DNA of 16,445 nt from Campylobacteraceae bacterium (GTDB taxonomy: Bacteria > Campylobacterota > Campylobacteria > Campylobacterales > Sulfurovaceae). The DNA is taken from NCBI GenBank assembly GCA_027056615.1, contig JALUKJ010000022.1:1-16445 (forward strand). Reading direction: 5' to 3'. Position numbers and translations under genes: made by a program. The notes beneath the pieces were generated by a model. It saw nothing but the letters and a program-made list of their open reading frames with translations. It did no database searches and was not told the DNA's origin. Positions 7,712 to 15,858 of the stretch are shown piece by piece. Numbering within the stretch: the first letter of the stretch is position 1; every line of letters starts with the position of its first letter.

Positions 7712-9291
7712 TAGCTATCCTTTTTAGGAACCGATGGCTTTAGCCCCGATTCCAAAGAGTTTTTAGATAACTTTAAGCTCTCAAATGTATCTTCATAAAC
7801 CTTTTGATAAGTATCTAAAAAAAGTTCTTGGGTATAGAAGGTATTGACTCTTTTTATAGCAACCTCTTGTGCTTCTAACCATCGCTCTTCATTGCTAAGT
7901 AGTTCAATATAACCATTTGCTAAAGCTTCAGAGTCAGCAATGGGGCAAACGACACCTGCACTTCCTAATGCTTTGTCCTCTTCATTTTCACCACCATAGA
8001 TTAGCTCTTCACACGAACCAACATCAGTACTTACACAAGGTACTCCTGCTGCGAATCCCTCTAAAATAACCAAAGGCATACCCTCACTAATAGAAGTTAG
8101 AGTTAAAATCCCACTTTGAGGTAAAATTTTAGATATGTCTTGAAAACCTAAAAACTTAATATTCTTTTTCACATCGAGTATCTCAATAAGCTCAAAACAC
8201 TCTTGGGCATACTCTTTCTCTTCATCGTCAGGGCCAACAACCCATGCTTCTACATCAGGCAAAGTATTGGCTGTAATACGAATGGCTTGAATAAAGGTTT
8301 TAATATCTTTAATCGAAACCACACGACCAATAAGAGTAATAACTTGGGGAATCCCCTCTGGGCGATTTTCAATGGTTTTACCCAACTTTTCAATATCGAC
8401 CCCATTAGGAATAACACGACAGAGTTTAGGGTCAGCACCATAGGCAATTTGTGTATCTTTAGCCACTCCAAAAAGAGACAAAATAGGGTTAGCACGGCTA
8501 TAGCTCATCTTTCCAATTCCTTCAAAAAAACGTACCCACATACTCTGAATATAGTTAGTTGCCGAGGTATCTCTAAATATATCTAGTTTAGTATATAGAT
8601 TTAGAGAAGAGGAGATAAGGTCAATTTTTCGCTCTTTGGTATAGATACCATGTTCGGTTAAGATAAATGGTTTATTAGTCTCATTCGCAATCAGTGTTGA
8701 GAGAAACCCTGCATAACCTGTTGATGGCGAGTGAACAATCTTCCCTTTGTCTTTTAATAGTTCTGCTAGTTTTGCCATCTTCCAGATAGGAATATGAATA
8801 CTTCGTACAGACCAAAAGTAGTCTAAAAAAGAGAGGTCACTGGCATTTTCTTGGTTCATATTGCATATAAAATACCACGCCTCTTTACTATAGAGAAAGG
8901 TTGATTCATTAATTTTGTTAAGATAAAAGTCAAGATTTTTAACCTCTTTAGGAAAGCTCTCCTGACTCTTCTCTTCTCTAAACCACTGGTATAGTTTTTT
9001 TACCTTTTCAAAATCCTCTACTGAACCATTCTTCTCTTTAATAGGTGGTTTCTCCCCCTCATCAAACATAAAAAGCTCTACAACATAGACCAAGTTCTTA
9101 GGAAACTCATAGAGAGGTTTTGGAGGGTAGTCAGCTTTTCTACTTCCAATAAACACCACTCCAAACTTATATTGAGGTAGTCCTGTAATAAGTTGTGCAA
9201 TCCATGAAGCAACTCCACCACGAACAAAGGGATAGGTTCCCTCACAAGGTATCAAGATGTCAAATTCACTAATATCATGTAGAATTTTCAT
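7711..9291 (-). CDS. pelF: Pel polysaccharide glycosyltransferase PelF (GT4 family)
   Basis: PelF is the cytosolic glycosyltransferase that polymerises Pel from UDP-sugars; UDP-GlcNAc/GalNAc use is known for the family. The 526-residue protein has a GT-B fold. The N-terminal domain contains PCEGTYPFVRGGVASWI (residues about 15-31) and LTEHGIYTKERKID (about 211-224). The C-terminal domain has IPNGVDIEKL (about 294-303), LIGRVVSIKDIKTF (about 320-333) and the donor-binding SEGMPLVILEGFAAGVP (about 402-418), whose Glu403 and Glu411 form the GT4 E-x7-E motif. No signal peptide or membrane segment is visible, as expected. The ATG at 9289-9291 shares one base with the pelE stop, and a GGAG lies about 6 nt upstream. 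It is full length with key residues present. Confidence 0.95.
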   Translation of the reverse strand: MKILHDISEFDILIPCEGTYPFVRGGVASWIAQLITGLPQYKFGVVFIGSRKADYPPKPLYEFPKNLVYVVELFMFDEGEKPPIKEKNGSVEDFEKVKKLYQWFREEKSQESFPKEVKNLDFYLNKINESTFLYSKEAWYFICNMNQENASDLSFLDYFWSVRSIHIPIWKMAKLAELLKDKGKIVHSPSTGYAGFLSTLIANETNKPFILTEHGIYTKERKIDLISSSLNLYTKLDIFRDTSATNYIQSMWVRFFEGIGKMSYSRANPILSLFGVAKDTQIAYGADPKLCRVIPNGVDIEKLGKTIENRPEGIPQVITLIGRVVSIKDIKTFIQAIRITANTLPDVEAWVVGPDDEEKEYAQECFELIEILDVKKNIKFLGFQDISKILPQSGILTLTSISEGMPLVILEGFAAGVPCVSTDVGSCEELIYGGENEEDKALGSAGVVCPIADSEALANGYIELLSNEERWLEAQEVAIKRVNTFYTQELFLDTYQKVYEDTFESLKLSKNSLESGLKPSVPKKDS

Positions 9292-10250
9292 TAGTTACTC
9301 CACATCTTAACAAGAGGCTTTAGACGAATATCAATCTCAAAGTGTTCATTTGAGATATAGTTACTCACCTCATTATACTTTTGTTGTTCAAATCTAATCT
9401 CGGCTAAAAAAGTAAAGATAGCCTCTTTAGGTATACCTAGCTCAACAGCTCTTAAAAAAGCTTCCTCTGCCTCTTGATATTTATTATTAAAGAGGTGAAT
9501 TTTGCCTAAGAGTACAAAGGCTCGTGGATGTTTAGTTATCTGTGCCAAGGTGTTCTCTATCTTTTTGGTATAAAATCCAGAGAGTTTGTCACTCGCCACC
9601 CCATGAAAGATAAACTGCCAATAGGTCAATGCCAACTCGTATAGGTGTTGATTTTTCTCTTTCTTTGTCGATGAATTTTCTATCTTCTCTTGTATATTTT
9701 TAATTTGTGTATTGAGCTTCTTTTCAAATGAAGATATAAGTGCAAAAGCATATAGACGTGTCTCATCAGAGCTATCGGCTAAAAATTTTTTGATTTTACC
9801 AATGTTCCCTTCGGCATTACTATCGTATAGAATACTTAGAGACTTTATCTTCTCATCTGTAGATATGGCTTTTGTATGCTCTCCATCTATGGTTAAAATT
9901 CCCTCTTGAAACTTACTATTAACCAAAGGAAACTCTGAGAGATGGTCTTCAAAAAAGACCATCTCATAGTCTGGTTGACTCTCACGATGAGTTGCCCAAG
10001 AGAGACCAAACATCATCATGACGATGGTAAGTAAAATCCCAATATATAGTAGCCCAACATTAATGACTACAAAAAAAACAAATACCTCTTTTTTATATTT
10101 TTTAAAACGTTTTGGCATAAACTGAACAAGTAAAAAGGAGACTAATGCCCAAAAGAGTACTTCAAAAAGAATAAAATATAGTAGTGCATGAGTTGAATTT
10201 TGCTCTAATAAAAGTGAAGATAGAGAGTGTAAAGTGATATTAGTTAGCAC
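9291..10250 (-). CDS. pelE: Pel polysaccharide biosynthesis protein PelE (membrane/TPR)
   Basis: PelE is an inner-membrane partner of PelD and PelG in the synthase complex. The 319-residue protein has two hydrophobic segments at about 21-43 and 55-80, followed by a soluble helical region. That region includes a recognisable TPR-like repeat near 240-275 (AFVLLGKIHLFNNKYQEAEE, then AFLRAVELG) and a second helical pair after it. This is the PelE architecture, and its place between pelD and pelF supports the call. The start is a GTG at 10248-10250, preceded on the minus strand by AGAGGAG with about 7 nt spacing. It overlaps the end of pelD by 11 nt. Sequence conservation of PelE is low in general, so the assignment leans on context and topology. 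Confidence 0.85.
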   Translation of the reverse strand: MLTNITLHSLSSLLLEQNSTHALLYFILFEVLFWALVSFLLVQFMPKRFKKYKKEVFVFFVVINVGLLYIGILLTIVMMMFGLSWATHRESQPDYEMVFFEDHLSEFPLVNSKFQEGILTIDGEHTKAISTDEKIKSLSILYDSNAEGNIGKIKKFLADSSDETRLYAFALISSFEKKLNTQIKNIQEKIENSSTKKEKNQHLYELALTYWQFIFHGVASDKLSGFYTKKIENTLAQITKHPRAFVLLGKIHLFNNKYQEAEEAFLRAVELGIPKEAIFTFLAEIRFEQQKYNEVSNYISNEHFEIDIRLKPLVKMWSN

Positions 10251-11580
10251 AAGAAAACTCCTCTAATAGAGTGTTGAAGTTACGAACACTTGTGTGTTTT
10301 TTCTTTAAGCTCTCATAATCTTTTATGGAGAGTTGTTGCTCTAGTGCTTTATCAAATTTACGCATTCGTAATCGATTCTCTAACGCATACTCTAGCTCTT
10401 TGGACTTTTGATACATGGCAGGGTTAGAGACAAAAGGAATCAGAATAAAGTGAACATAGTTATCTTCACACTCCAAAGCAATTGATTGGTCAAGAATTTC
10501 TAAAATATCATTGTTATATAGAAAATCAGCTATCTCTAGGTGTAGATTTTTATTAGTTGTAGCCATTACATAAATACGACTGTCAATATTAAACCCATTC
10601 AAAATATTGTTGAGTCTTGCTACCTCTAGTTTAAAGTCTACAATATCTTGACGTTCATGGTTTTCATTCTCTAATGCAATGTTTTCTTGTCTACTGTTGA
10701 CAATTCTGTCTAAAGAGGCACGTTTTTTGTACTCTGTCCAAATATAATTAAAGACAACATTTATTTTTAAGAGGGTATCTTCATGGTAAAAGAGAAATGG
10801 AATCTCTTTAATAATCAAAAGTGCAACAACATTATCACGCTTATCCATAAAAGGAATAGCATATAGGTAAGAGGTCTGCTCCTTATTCTCTAAGTCATTT
10901 AGATAAACAGCTCTCTTTTGAGTAATTGCCTCTTGAATTAATTTATCATTTGGGTCAATTCGCTCATCTATATTACCAATAGAAGCAAAAGGATGCTTAG
11001 GCCTACCCTTTTTAATTCTCCAAATCATAGCAGAGTTAACAGCAAAAAACTTCTTAAGAACACGAAGGGTATTTTTTGCACTCTCTGTAGGAATATTATG
11101 CTCTGAACTCTCCAAAATCTCAGCAATAACAAACCGAAAGGAGGCAGGTTGAATAATATAAATTGACTCCAATTTATCATGAGAAATTTTTAGTGTAAAA
11201 AAGGCATTAGTTAGCTCTTTGAGTCTTAGTTGTAGATAGTTGGTTTTTACCTTATATTTGTCCATCTTACTATGAAGATTGGAGAAGAAAAGACCAAAAA
11301 GAAAGACAAAGAAGAGGTTTTCTAAAAGTACTGAGGTAAAAATAGGGTCATCTTTATAGGTAAAAAAGGAGACTACAGCAAAGTTTGTCCACATAAGTAG
11401 CCCCATGTTGAGTCCATAGAAAAGGGTTATAATAGCCAACCATAAGATTAAAAAAGAGAACTCATAATGTACCAAAAGAGGGTCACTCTTGTCAAAAAAG
11501 TAGCCCCCTACAACAATGATAAGAGAGAAGCTTATAACCTCAAAAGCTTGAACAAAGGCTGATTGTTGTTTAAGTGTCAT
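10240..11580 (-). CDS. pelD: Pel biosynthesis receptor PelD (GAF plus degenerate GGDEF)
   Basis: PelD is the inner-membrane regulatory subunit that in Pseudomonas activates Pel synthesis on binding c-di-GMP. The 446-residue protein (455 in Pseudomonas) has four hydrophobic segments within about residues 12-100, then a helical linker at about 103-145. A GAF-like domain follows at about 150-285 (RFVIAEILESSE, SAMIWRIKKGRP, YLYAIPFMDKRDNVVALLI). A GGDEF-like domain at about 310-415 has no GGDEF signature, as expected. At the position of the inhibitory-site RxxD the sequence is EILD (361-364), so the Arg that contacts c-di-GMP seems replaced. An unrelated RKFD occurs at 407-410, and whether it can substitute is unknown. 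The ATG at 11578-11580 follows the pelC stop by 3 nt. The identity is well supported; c-di-GMP responsiveness is uncertain. Confidence 0.9.
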   Translation of the reverse strand: MTLKQQSAFVQAFEVISFSLIIVVGGYFFDKSDPLLVHYEFSFLILWLAIITLFYGLNMGLLMWTNFAVVSFFTYKDDPIFTSVLLENLFFVFLFGLFFSNLHSKMDKYKVKTNYLQLRLKELTNAFFTLKISHDKLESIYIIQPASFRFVIAEILESSEHNIPTESAKNTLRVLKKFFAVNSAMIWRIKKGRPKHPFASIGNIDERIDPNDKLIQEAITQKRAVYLNDLENKEQTSYLYAIPFMDKRDNVVALLIIKEIPFLFYHEDTLLKINVVFNYIWTEYKKRASLDRIVNSRQENIALENENHERQDIVDFKLEVARLNNILNGFNIDSRIYVMATTNKNLHLEIADFLYNNDILEILDQSIALECEDNYVHFILIPFVSNPAMYQKSKELEYALENRLRMRKFDKALEQQLSIKDYESLKKKHTSVRNFNTLLEEFSCAN

Positions 11581-11583
11581 GGT

Positions 11584-12090
11584 TTAGTCTATAAATTTTG
11601 GAATAAGCTCGGAAGCTATCTCTTGAGCAACAACACCAATTGATTTGTTTCCCCAACCACTCTTAGCACCAACAGAGTTAAAAATTACATTACCACTCTT
11701 AAGCTCTATAATTTTAATGCTATAACTAACTACAGGTTCACCATCTATTCCTGTTTTATAACGCCACTCTTGCACTTCACCTGTTACAAGGTAGTCAGCT
11801 TTAAGATTTTTTGCTTTTTGGGTTTCCTCTTTTAAAAACCCTATTTTACTCTGTTTAAGAGATTTTTTTTCATCTCCCTCAACCAAAGATACTAAAGAGA
11901 GCTTCTCTTTTGATAAAACAGATTCAACAATAGAAGCTGTTTTAAGACCAGCCATAGGTGTTTGAGTATAGTTCCAAAATGAACCAACAGCATAAACTTT
12001 GTTGTGAGGAAGTTTAATATTTTCTTTATGAACAATAGAAGAACAAGCAATAAAAAATAGCGTAAAAGAAAGGGTTAAAAGTTTTAACAT
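11584..12090 (-). CDS. pelC: Pel outer-membrane lipoprotein PelC
   Basis: PelC is an outer-membrane-anchored lipoprotein that forms a periplasmic ring under the PelB pore and guides the cationic polymer. The 168-residue protein (172 in Pseudomonas) has a short hydrophobic signal and a lipobox FIAC, with Cys16 as the lipidation site. Family motifs follow: WNYTQTPMAGLKTASIVES (about 39-57), YLVTGEVQEWRYKTGIDGEP (about 100-119) and GAKSGWGNKSIGVVAQEIAS (about 141-160). Trp146 in the last is a candidate for the membrane-inserting Trp of the characterised ring. The ATG at 12088-12090 follows AGGGAG with a 9-nt spacer. It is the first gene of the Pel operon here, separated from recA by 173 bp that should hold the operon promoter. 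In Pseudomonas pelC is the third gene. Confidence 0.9.
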   Translation of the reverse strand: MLKLLTLSFTLFFIACSSIVHKENIKLPHNKVYAVGSFWNYTQTPMAGLKTASIVESVLSKEKLSLVSLVEGDEKKSLKQSKIGFLKEETQKAKNLKADYLVTGEVQEWRYKTGIDGEPVVSYSIKIIELKSGNVIFNSVGAKSGWGNKSIGVVAQEIASELIPKFID

Positions 12091-12127
12091 AAAAGTAGGC
12101 TCCCTATAAAATTAAAAAATATGCTTT

Positions 12128-12135
12128 ATTTTATA
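12128..12135 (-). promoter_or_regulatory. Candidate -10 region of the Pel operon
   Basis: The minus strand reads TATAAAAT here, 37 nt upstream of the pelC ATG, with a second TATAAC just before it (12138-12143). No convincing -35 is seen, which is normal for Campylobacterota sigma-70 promoters. No sigma-54 GG-N10-GC pattern is evident. AT-richness makes chance matches likely. Confidence 0.3.
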
Positions 12136-12217
12136 GAGTTATACTTAACTTTTTAAGAAAATTTTAGTTTGTTACTTAGATGTATACTTTTTCCTAAATC
12201 TTTGTAACATAAGTCAT

Positions 12218-12234
12218 AAAAAGATACACTTTTT
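12218..12234 (-). terminator. Possible weak terminator after recA
   Basis: A short inverted repeat, AAAAAG (12218-12223) and CTTTTT (12229-12234) with a 5-nt loop, lies 30 nt past the recA stop. The stem is only six pairs and nearly all A-T, though it ends in a T-run on either strand. It may allow partial read-through from recA into pelC rather than full termination. Confidence 0.25.
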
Positions 12235-12263
12235 TATGATTTATTGTTGAAGATGAGTAAGTT

Positions 12264-13310
12264 TTACTCTTCTTCACTATCCTTAATGTCTTTGGTATCC
12301 ATGGTTAACATACTTGTAATTCCAAGAGCCTCTTTGACTTTTGCTTCTATTTCATCACGAAGTTTGGTATCTTCTTTAAATTTTTTCTTAACATTCTCTT
12401 TCCCCTGACCAAGTTTCCCCTCACCATAAGAAAACCAAGCACCTGATTTGTCAATAATATCAAGTTTTACCCCATAGTCTACAAGCTCACCCTCTTTAGA
12501 GATACCCTCACCAAACATAATATCAAACTCTGCTTGTCTAAATGGTGGTGCTACTTTGTTTTTAATGACTTTAGCTTTAACACGGTTACCAATTTGCGAT
12601 TCACCCTGTTTAAGCGTAGCAATTCTTCTTACATCAATACGTACAGAAGCATAGAATTTAAGGGCATTCCCCCCTGTAGTAGTCTCTGGACTTCCATACC
12701 CCATCATTCCAATTTTCATACGAATTTGGTTAATAAAAATTACGGTAGTATTTGTTTTATGAAGTACCCCTGTTATCTTTCTTAGTGCTTTAGACATTAA
12801 ACGTGCTTGAAGACCTACTTGCATGTCTCCCATCTCACCCTCTATCTCTGCTTTTGGAGTTAATGCTGCAACAGAATCCACAACAATCACATCAACAGCA
12901 CCCGAACGTGCTAAAGTCTCTAAAACATCAAGCGCTTGTTCTCCAAAATCAGGTTGAGAGACTAAAAGGTTTTCAACATCTACTCCTAAGTTTTTAGCAT
13001 AGAGTATATCAAGAGCATGTTCAGCATCAATAAAAGCACAAATCTTTCCATCTGCTTGAGCCGAAGCTGTAATTTGTAGTGCCAAAGTGGTTTTACCTGA
13101 ACTCTCTGGTCCATAAATTTCAATAACTCTACCTTCAGGCACACCTCCAATACCTAGTGCCATGTCTAATCCAATAGAACCTGTACTAATAGCTGCAAGT
13201 GGTTCAATGACTTTGTCACCAAGACGAACTACTGTTCCTTTTCCAAATGTTTTATCTATCTGTTTTAGTGCCATATCTAAGGCTTTTTGTTTACTTGCAT
13301 CCATTGCCAT
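12264..13310 (-). CDS. recA: Recombinase RecA
   Basis: RecA is the ATP-dependent strand-exchange protein of homologous recombination. The 348-residue product is essentially the normal length. It has [20 protein letters not shown] at the N-terminus, the Walker [10 protein letters not shown] (about 67-75), Walker B in [10 protein letters not shown] (about 141-150) and [11 protein letters not shown] (about 191-201). The DNA-binding loop region is [20 protein letters not shown] (about 207-226), and the protein ends in an acidic tail, DIKDSEEE. The ATG at 13308-13310 has AGGAG 6 nt upstream. A second ATG two codons later is less well placed. I see no LexA-type CTGT-N8-ACAG box upstream, in keeping with the lack of LexA in most Campylobacterota. 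It is co-directional with the uptake genes upstream and the Pel operon downstream, but separated from both by intergenic spaces. Confidence 0.98.
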   Translation of the reverse strand: MAMDASKQKALDMALKQIDKTFGKGTVVRLGDKVIEPLAAISTGSIGLDMALGIGGVPEGRVIEIYGPESSGKTTLALQITASAQADGKICAFIDAEHALDILYAKNLGVDVENLLVSQPDFGEQALDVLETLARSGAVDVIVVDSVAALTPKAEIEGEMGDMQVGLQARLMSKALRKITGVLHKTNTTVIFINQIRMKIGMMGYGSPETTTGGNALKFYASVRIDVRRIATLKQGESQIGNRVKAKVIKNKVAPPFRQAEFDIMFGEGISKEGELVDYGVKLDIIDKSGAWFSYGEGKLGQGKENVKKKFKEDTKLRDEIEAKVKEALGITSMLTMDTKDIKDSEEE

Positions 13311-13410
13311 ATTGAACTCCTAATGTATAAAGTATTTCTTCCTTGATATTTTAGTGTAATTTTTTGAATTGACCTAGAAATATGTCAAATTGTAATCTTT
13401 TTTAATCATT
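13311..13410 (-). promoter_or_regulatory. recA leader and probable promoter region
   Basis: This 100-bp AT-rich gap between the permease stop and recA should hold the recA promoter. A TAAAAT-type -10 candidate lies on the minus strand at about 13347-13352. A TTGAC-N10-GTCAA inverted repeat at 13369-13388 lies just upstream of it and could be an operator or a chance match that includes a TTGACA. No clear terminator hairpin for the permease gene is visible. Confidence 0.3.
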
Positions 13411-14349
13411 CTACCGTTTACGCATAATCAAATAGATGAAAAAAGGCCCACCCAAAAATGCCGTAACAATTCCAATAGGAATGTCTGAATTTGTTCCCAA
13501 ATTCCGAGCAATAAGGTCACTCAAAACCAAAAATAACCCACCATAAAAGAAGATAGGAACTATAAGCTGTTCAGCCGATTTTTTCTGAATGCTTTTTAAA
13601 ATATGAGGAATAATCAACCCCACAAATCCAATAGGTCCAGTTAAAGAAACACAAACCCCAACAGCCAAAGAGACAGCAACAAGTAAAATGGTATTGACCC
13701 TTTTAACATTGACCCCTTTTAGGTAAGCATAATCATTAGATGTAAGTAGCAACTTTAGCTCTTTTTTGTAAAAAAGTGAAAGCCCAAGTAGCCCAAAACT
13801 TGTTAAAATAATAGGTAGTGTCTTCTCCAACCCCACCACATCAACCGACCCCATGGTAAAATGGATAATCTCAAAACTCTGTGACTCATCACTAAGATAA
13901 AATAGAATCATCAACGAAGCATTATAGAAAAAGGCTAAAGCAATTCCCACCAAAAGCAGAGCATTGGTCTCATAGGATTGAAGTTTAAGCGTCATTCCAA
14001 AGAGAATAAGCACGGTTAACAATGCTCCCAAAAAACCAAAGAGAGAAAGTAAAGAGCTAAACCCAAAGACAATAGCAAACGCCACCCCAAGAGTAGAACC
14101 TGTTGCTACACCAAGAGTATAGGGCGTAGACATTGGGTTTTTAAAAACAGACTGAAAAATTAGCCCACCAAGCGATAAAATTCCTCCTGCAAAAAAGGCT
14201 ACTAAAACACGAGGTAGGCGAATGTCCCAAAAAAGTTTGTGGTCTACGGTTGTGGGATTGGTTATGTTATTTAGTTCTAGAGGGATTTGTCCGTGGAATG
14301 GGGATAGGAAGATGATGGTTAGGGCTAATAAATAGGTTAATATTTTCAT
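13411..14349 (-). CDS. FecCD/BtuC-type ABC transporter permease (cobalamin or iron complex uptake)
   Basis: This is the inner-membrane permease of a type II ABC importer. The 312-residue protein carries the family pattern RLPRVLVAFFAGGILSLGG, then IFQSVFKNPMSTPYTLGVAT (about 45-83). Late in the protein is the coupling-helix region TGPIGFVGLIIPHILKSI (about 240-257), and IPIGIVTAFLGGPFFIYLI is the final membrane segment before KR at the end. About nine or ten hydrophobic helices are apparent, as in BtuC/FhuB-type proteins. The length is near the low end of the family (about 320-340) because the N-terminal segment is short. The ATG at 14347-14349 overlaps the ATPase stop by one base (TAATG). 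Substrate is inferred from neighbours: the BtuF-like binding protein and BtuB-like receptor favour cobalamin, but haem or siderophore cannot be excluded. Confidence 0.88.
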   Translation of the reverse strand: MKILTYLLALTIIFLSPFHGQIPLELNNITNPTTVDHKLFWDIRLPRVLVAFFAGGILSLGGLIFQSVFKNPMSTPYTLGVATGSTLGVAFAIVFGFSSLLSLFGFLGALLTVLILFGMTLKLQSYETNALLLVGIALAFFYNASLMILFYLSDESQSFEIIHFTMGSVDVVGLEKTLPIILTSFGLLGLSLFYKKELKLLLTSNDYAYLKGVNVKRVNTILLVAVSLAVGVCVSLTGPIGFVGLIIPHILKSIQKKSAEQLIVPIFFYGGLFLVLSDLIARNLGTNSDIPIGIVTAFLGGPFFIYLIMRKR

Positions 14350-15038
14350 TAAAAATCCACCACCAAAAACTCCTCAACCATCTTAACGGAAGAGCCAAAA
14401 TACTTATCAAGATTAGAATCATTAAAAAACTCTTCCGAACTTCCAAAAAAATCAACCTCTCCCTCTTTTATAAACAGCACATCATATCCTAATCTATAAG
14501 CTAAGGTAAGGTCATGGGTAATAATAATTTTACTCTGAAATAGTCCACTTTTTAGAAGTGAAAAAATATCTCGGCTCTTGTTTGGGTCAAGGTTGGCTGT
14601 GGGTTCGTCAAATATGGTTATTTTTGCATTATGAAGTACTGCTGTAGCTAACATGGTGAGTTGCTGTTCACCTGAGCTTAGTTGTTGGCAGGATTTGTTT
14701 TTTAGATGTTCAATTGCTAAGAGTTTAAGTAGTTTTTTTGACTCTAGTAGCGTATGGAGTCGGCTTAGGTCTAAGTACTCACCAAGGGTAATGTATTCGT
14801 CAAATATCTCTAGTTTAGCAGGAATATAGTTAATGAGTTTAGTTCTCTCTTTGGAACTGTAGTGAGAGAGTTGTTTTCCAAAGAGTTTAACTGATGATGG
14901 GCTAATACCACAAAGGGCTTTGGCAAGGGTTGATTTTCCTGCACCATTAAAGCCTAAGATGAGTAGGTTCTGTTTTGGTTTAAGTGCAAATGAGATATTT
15001 TTGAGGATTTGATTGGAGTAGTTATTGATTTGTAGCAT
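14349..15038 (-). CDS. ABC transporter ATP-binding protein (BtuD/FecE-like)
   Basis: This cytosolic subunit powers the adjacent permease. The 229-residue protein has all the ATPase signatures: Walker A GFNGAGKSTLAKALCG (about 33-48), signature QLSSGEQQLTML (about 119-130), Walker B ITIFDEPTANLDPNKS (about 139-154) and switch His in IIITHDLTLAYRLGYD (about 170-185). It is a little shorter than the roughly 250 residues usual for this family, lacking most of a C-terminal extension, but no catalytic element is missing. The ATG at 15036-15038 overlaps the end of the binding-protein gene by 17 nt, and the stop overlaps the permease start by one base. All three genes therefore belong to one translationally coupled unit. 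Confidence 0.9.
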   Translation of the reverse strand: MLQINNYSNQILKNISFALKPKQNLLILGFNGAGKSTLAKALCGISPSSVKLFGKQLSHYSSKERTKLINYIPAKLEIFDEYITLGEYLDLSRLHTLLESKKLLKLLAIEHLKNKSCQQLSSGEQQLTMLATAVLHNAKITIFDEPTANLDPNKSRDIFSLLKSGLFQSKIIITHDLTLAYRLGYDVLFIKEGEVDFFGSSEEFFNDSNLDKYFGSSVKMVEEFLVVDF

Positions 15039-15849
15039 TATAATCCTCTAACATTGTTCTAAAATCTTGCAAAAACAGAACCAAACGGTCACTTGGAATT
15101 CCTGCATAGATGTGTGAGTTGATATATATACTTTTTGTCTTTGACGCATTAATAGGTAGCTCTAGCCACGGTTTTATAAGTGCTTCATTATTAAGTCCAT
15201 CATCTTGATAACGTGCTAAGAGTAGAACAATGTCAGGATTACAAGCGATAATATTTTCCATATTTAAGATGGGTTGTCCTTTACGGTTGGATTGTAGGGC
15301 ATTGGTGTTGTTGCTTTCATTGATAATCTCATCATAGTATAGGTTTTGACCAGCTACAAAAACCTGTTTCTCTAAGGTTTGGTTACGTCCAAAGACAATA
15401 AGGATTTTTTTATTGGTTACAATATTTTGGAGTTTTTTACGCTCTTTGTTGATGTTATTGACTATCTCTTTGGCTTTTTCTTCTTTTTTTAGTCGTTTTC
15501 CAATTTCTAAAATGGCTTGGCTAATGCTTTTTAGGGTATCTATTTTAATAACTTTTGTCTTAATGCCTAAACGTTTAAGTTTGCTACTTAGCTTTGTGTT
15601 GTTGTTTTGCATAATAACAAGTGTGGGTTTTAGGGCTACAATTTTTTCTAAACTAGGAGAAAAGTAGCCACCTACTTTTGGAATTTTATCAGAGGCTTTT
15701 GGGTAGTGTGCGTAGGTTGTGTTGCCTACGATTTGTTTACCTGAATTAAGTGCGAAGATGATTTCGTTGATAGCAGGGCTAAGAGCGATGATGCGTTCGT
15801 TTGCATTTAAAGAAAAGATTAAAAAAAGGAATAAAAATATTTTTTTCAT
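15022..15849 (-). CDS. Periplasmic BtuF-like substrate-binding protein of ABC importer
   Basis: This is the periplasmic receptor that delivers ligand to the permease. The 275-residue protein begins with a signal peptide, MKKIFLFLFLIFSLNA, and there is no lipobox Cys, so it should be a free periplasmic protein. The mature part opens with ERIIALSPAINEIIFALNSG and continues with IVGNTTYAHYPKASDKIPKV, then GGYFSPSLEKIVALKPTLVI. This is the class III binding-protein pattern shared with BtuF. A Lys/Glu-rich helical linker at about 110-145 joins the second lobe, which contains MENIIACNPDIVLLLA. The ATG at 15847-15849 has only a weak AGG 6 nt upstream, because the repeat element ends 9 nt before the start codon. 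Cobalamin is the likeliest ligand by resemblance and by the receptor upstream. Iron or haem binding is possible. Confidence 0.87.
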   Translation of the reverse strand: MKKIFLFLFLIFSLNANERIIALSPAINEIIFALNSGKQIVGNTTYAHYPKASDKIPKVGGYFSPSLEKIVALKPTLVIMQNNNTKLSSKLKRLGIKTKVIKIDTLKSISQAILEIGKRLKKEEKAKEIVNNINKERKKLQNIVTNKKILIVFGRNQTLEKQVFVAGQNLYYDEIINESNNTNALQSNRKGQPILNMENIIACNPDIVLLLARYQDDGLNNEALIKPWLELPINASKTKSIYINSHIYAGIPSDRLVLFLQDFRTMLEDYNATNQ

Positions 15850-15858
15850 ATTGAGCCT

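Noticed and set aside
8203..8586. Plus-strand open frame opposite pelF (127 codons)
   Set aside because: Antisense to conserved GT4 motifs of PelF, with composition typical of reverse-frame translation.
12534..12997. Plus-strand open frames opposite recA
   Set aside because: They lie antisense to a fully conserved recA, have no recognisable domains and no ribosome binding sites; they are shadows.
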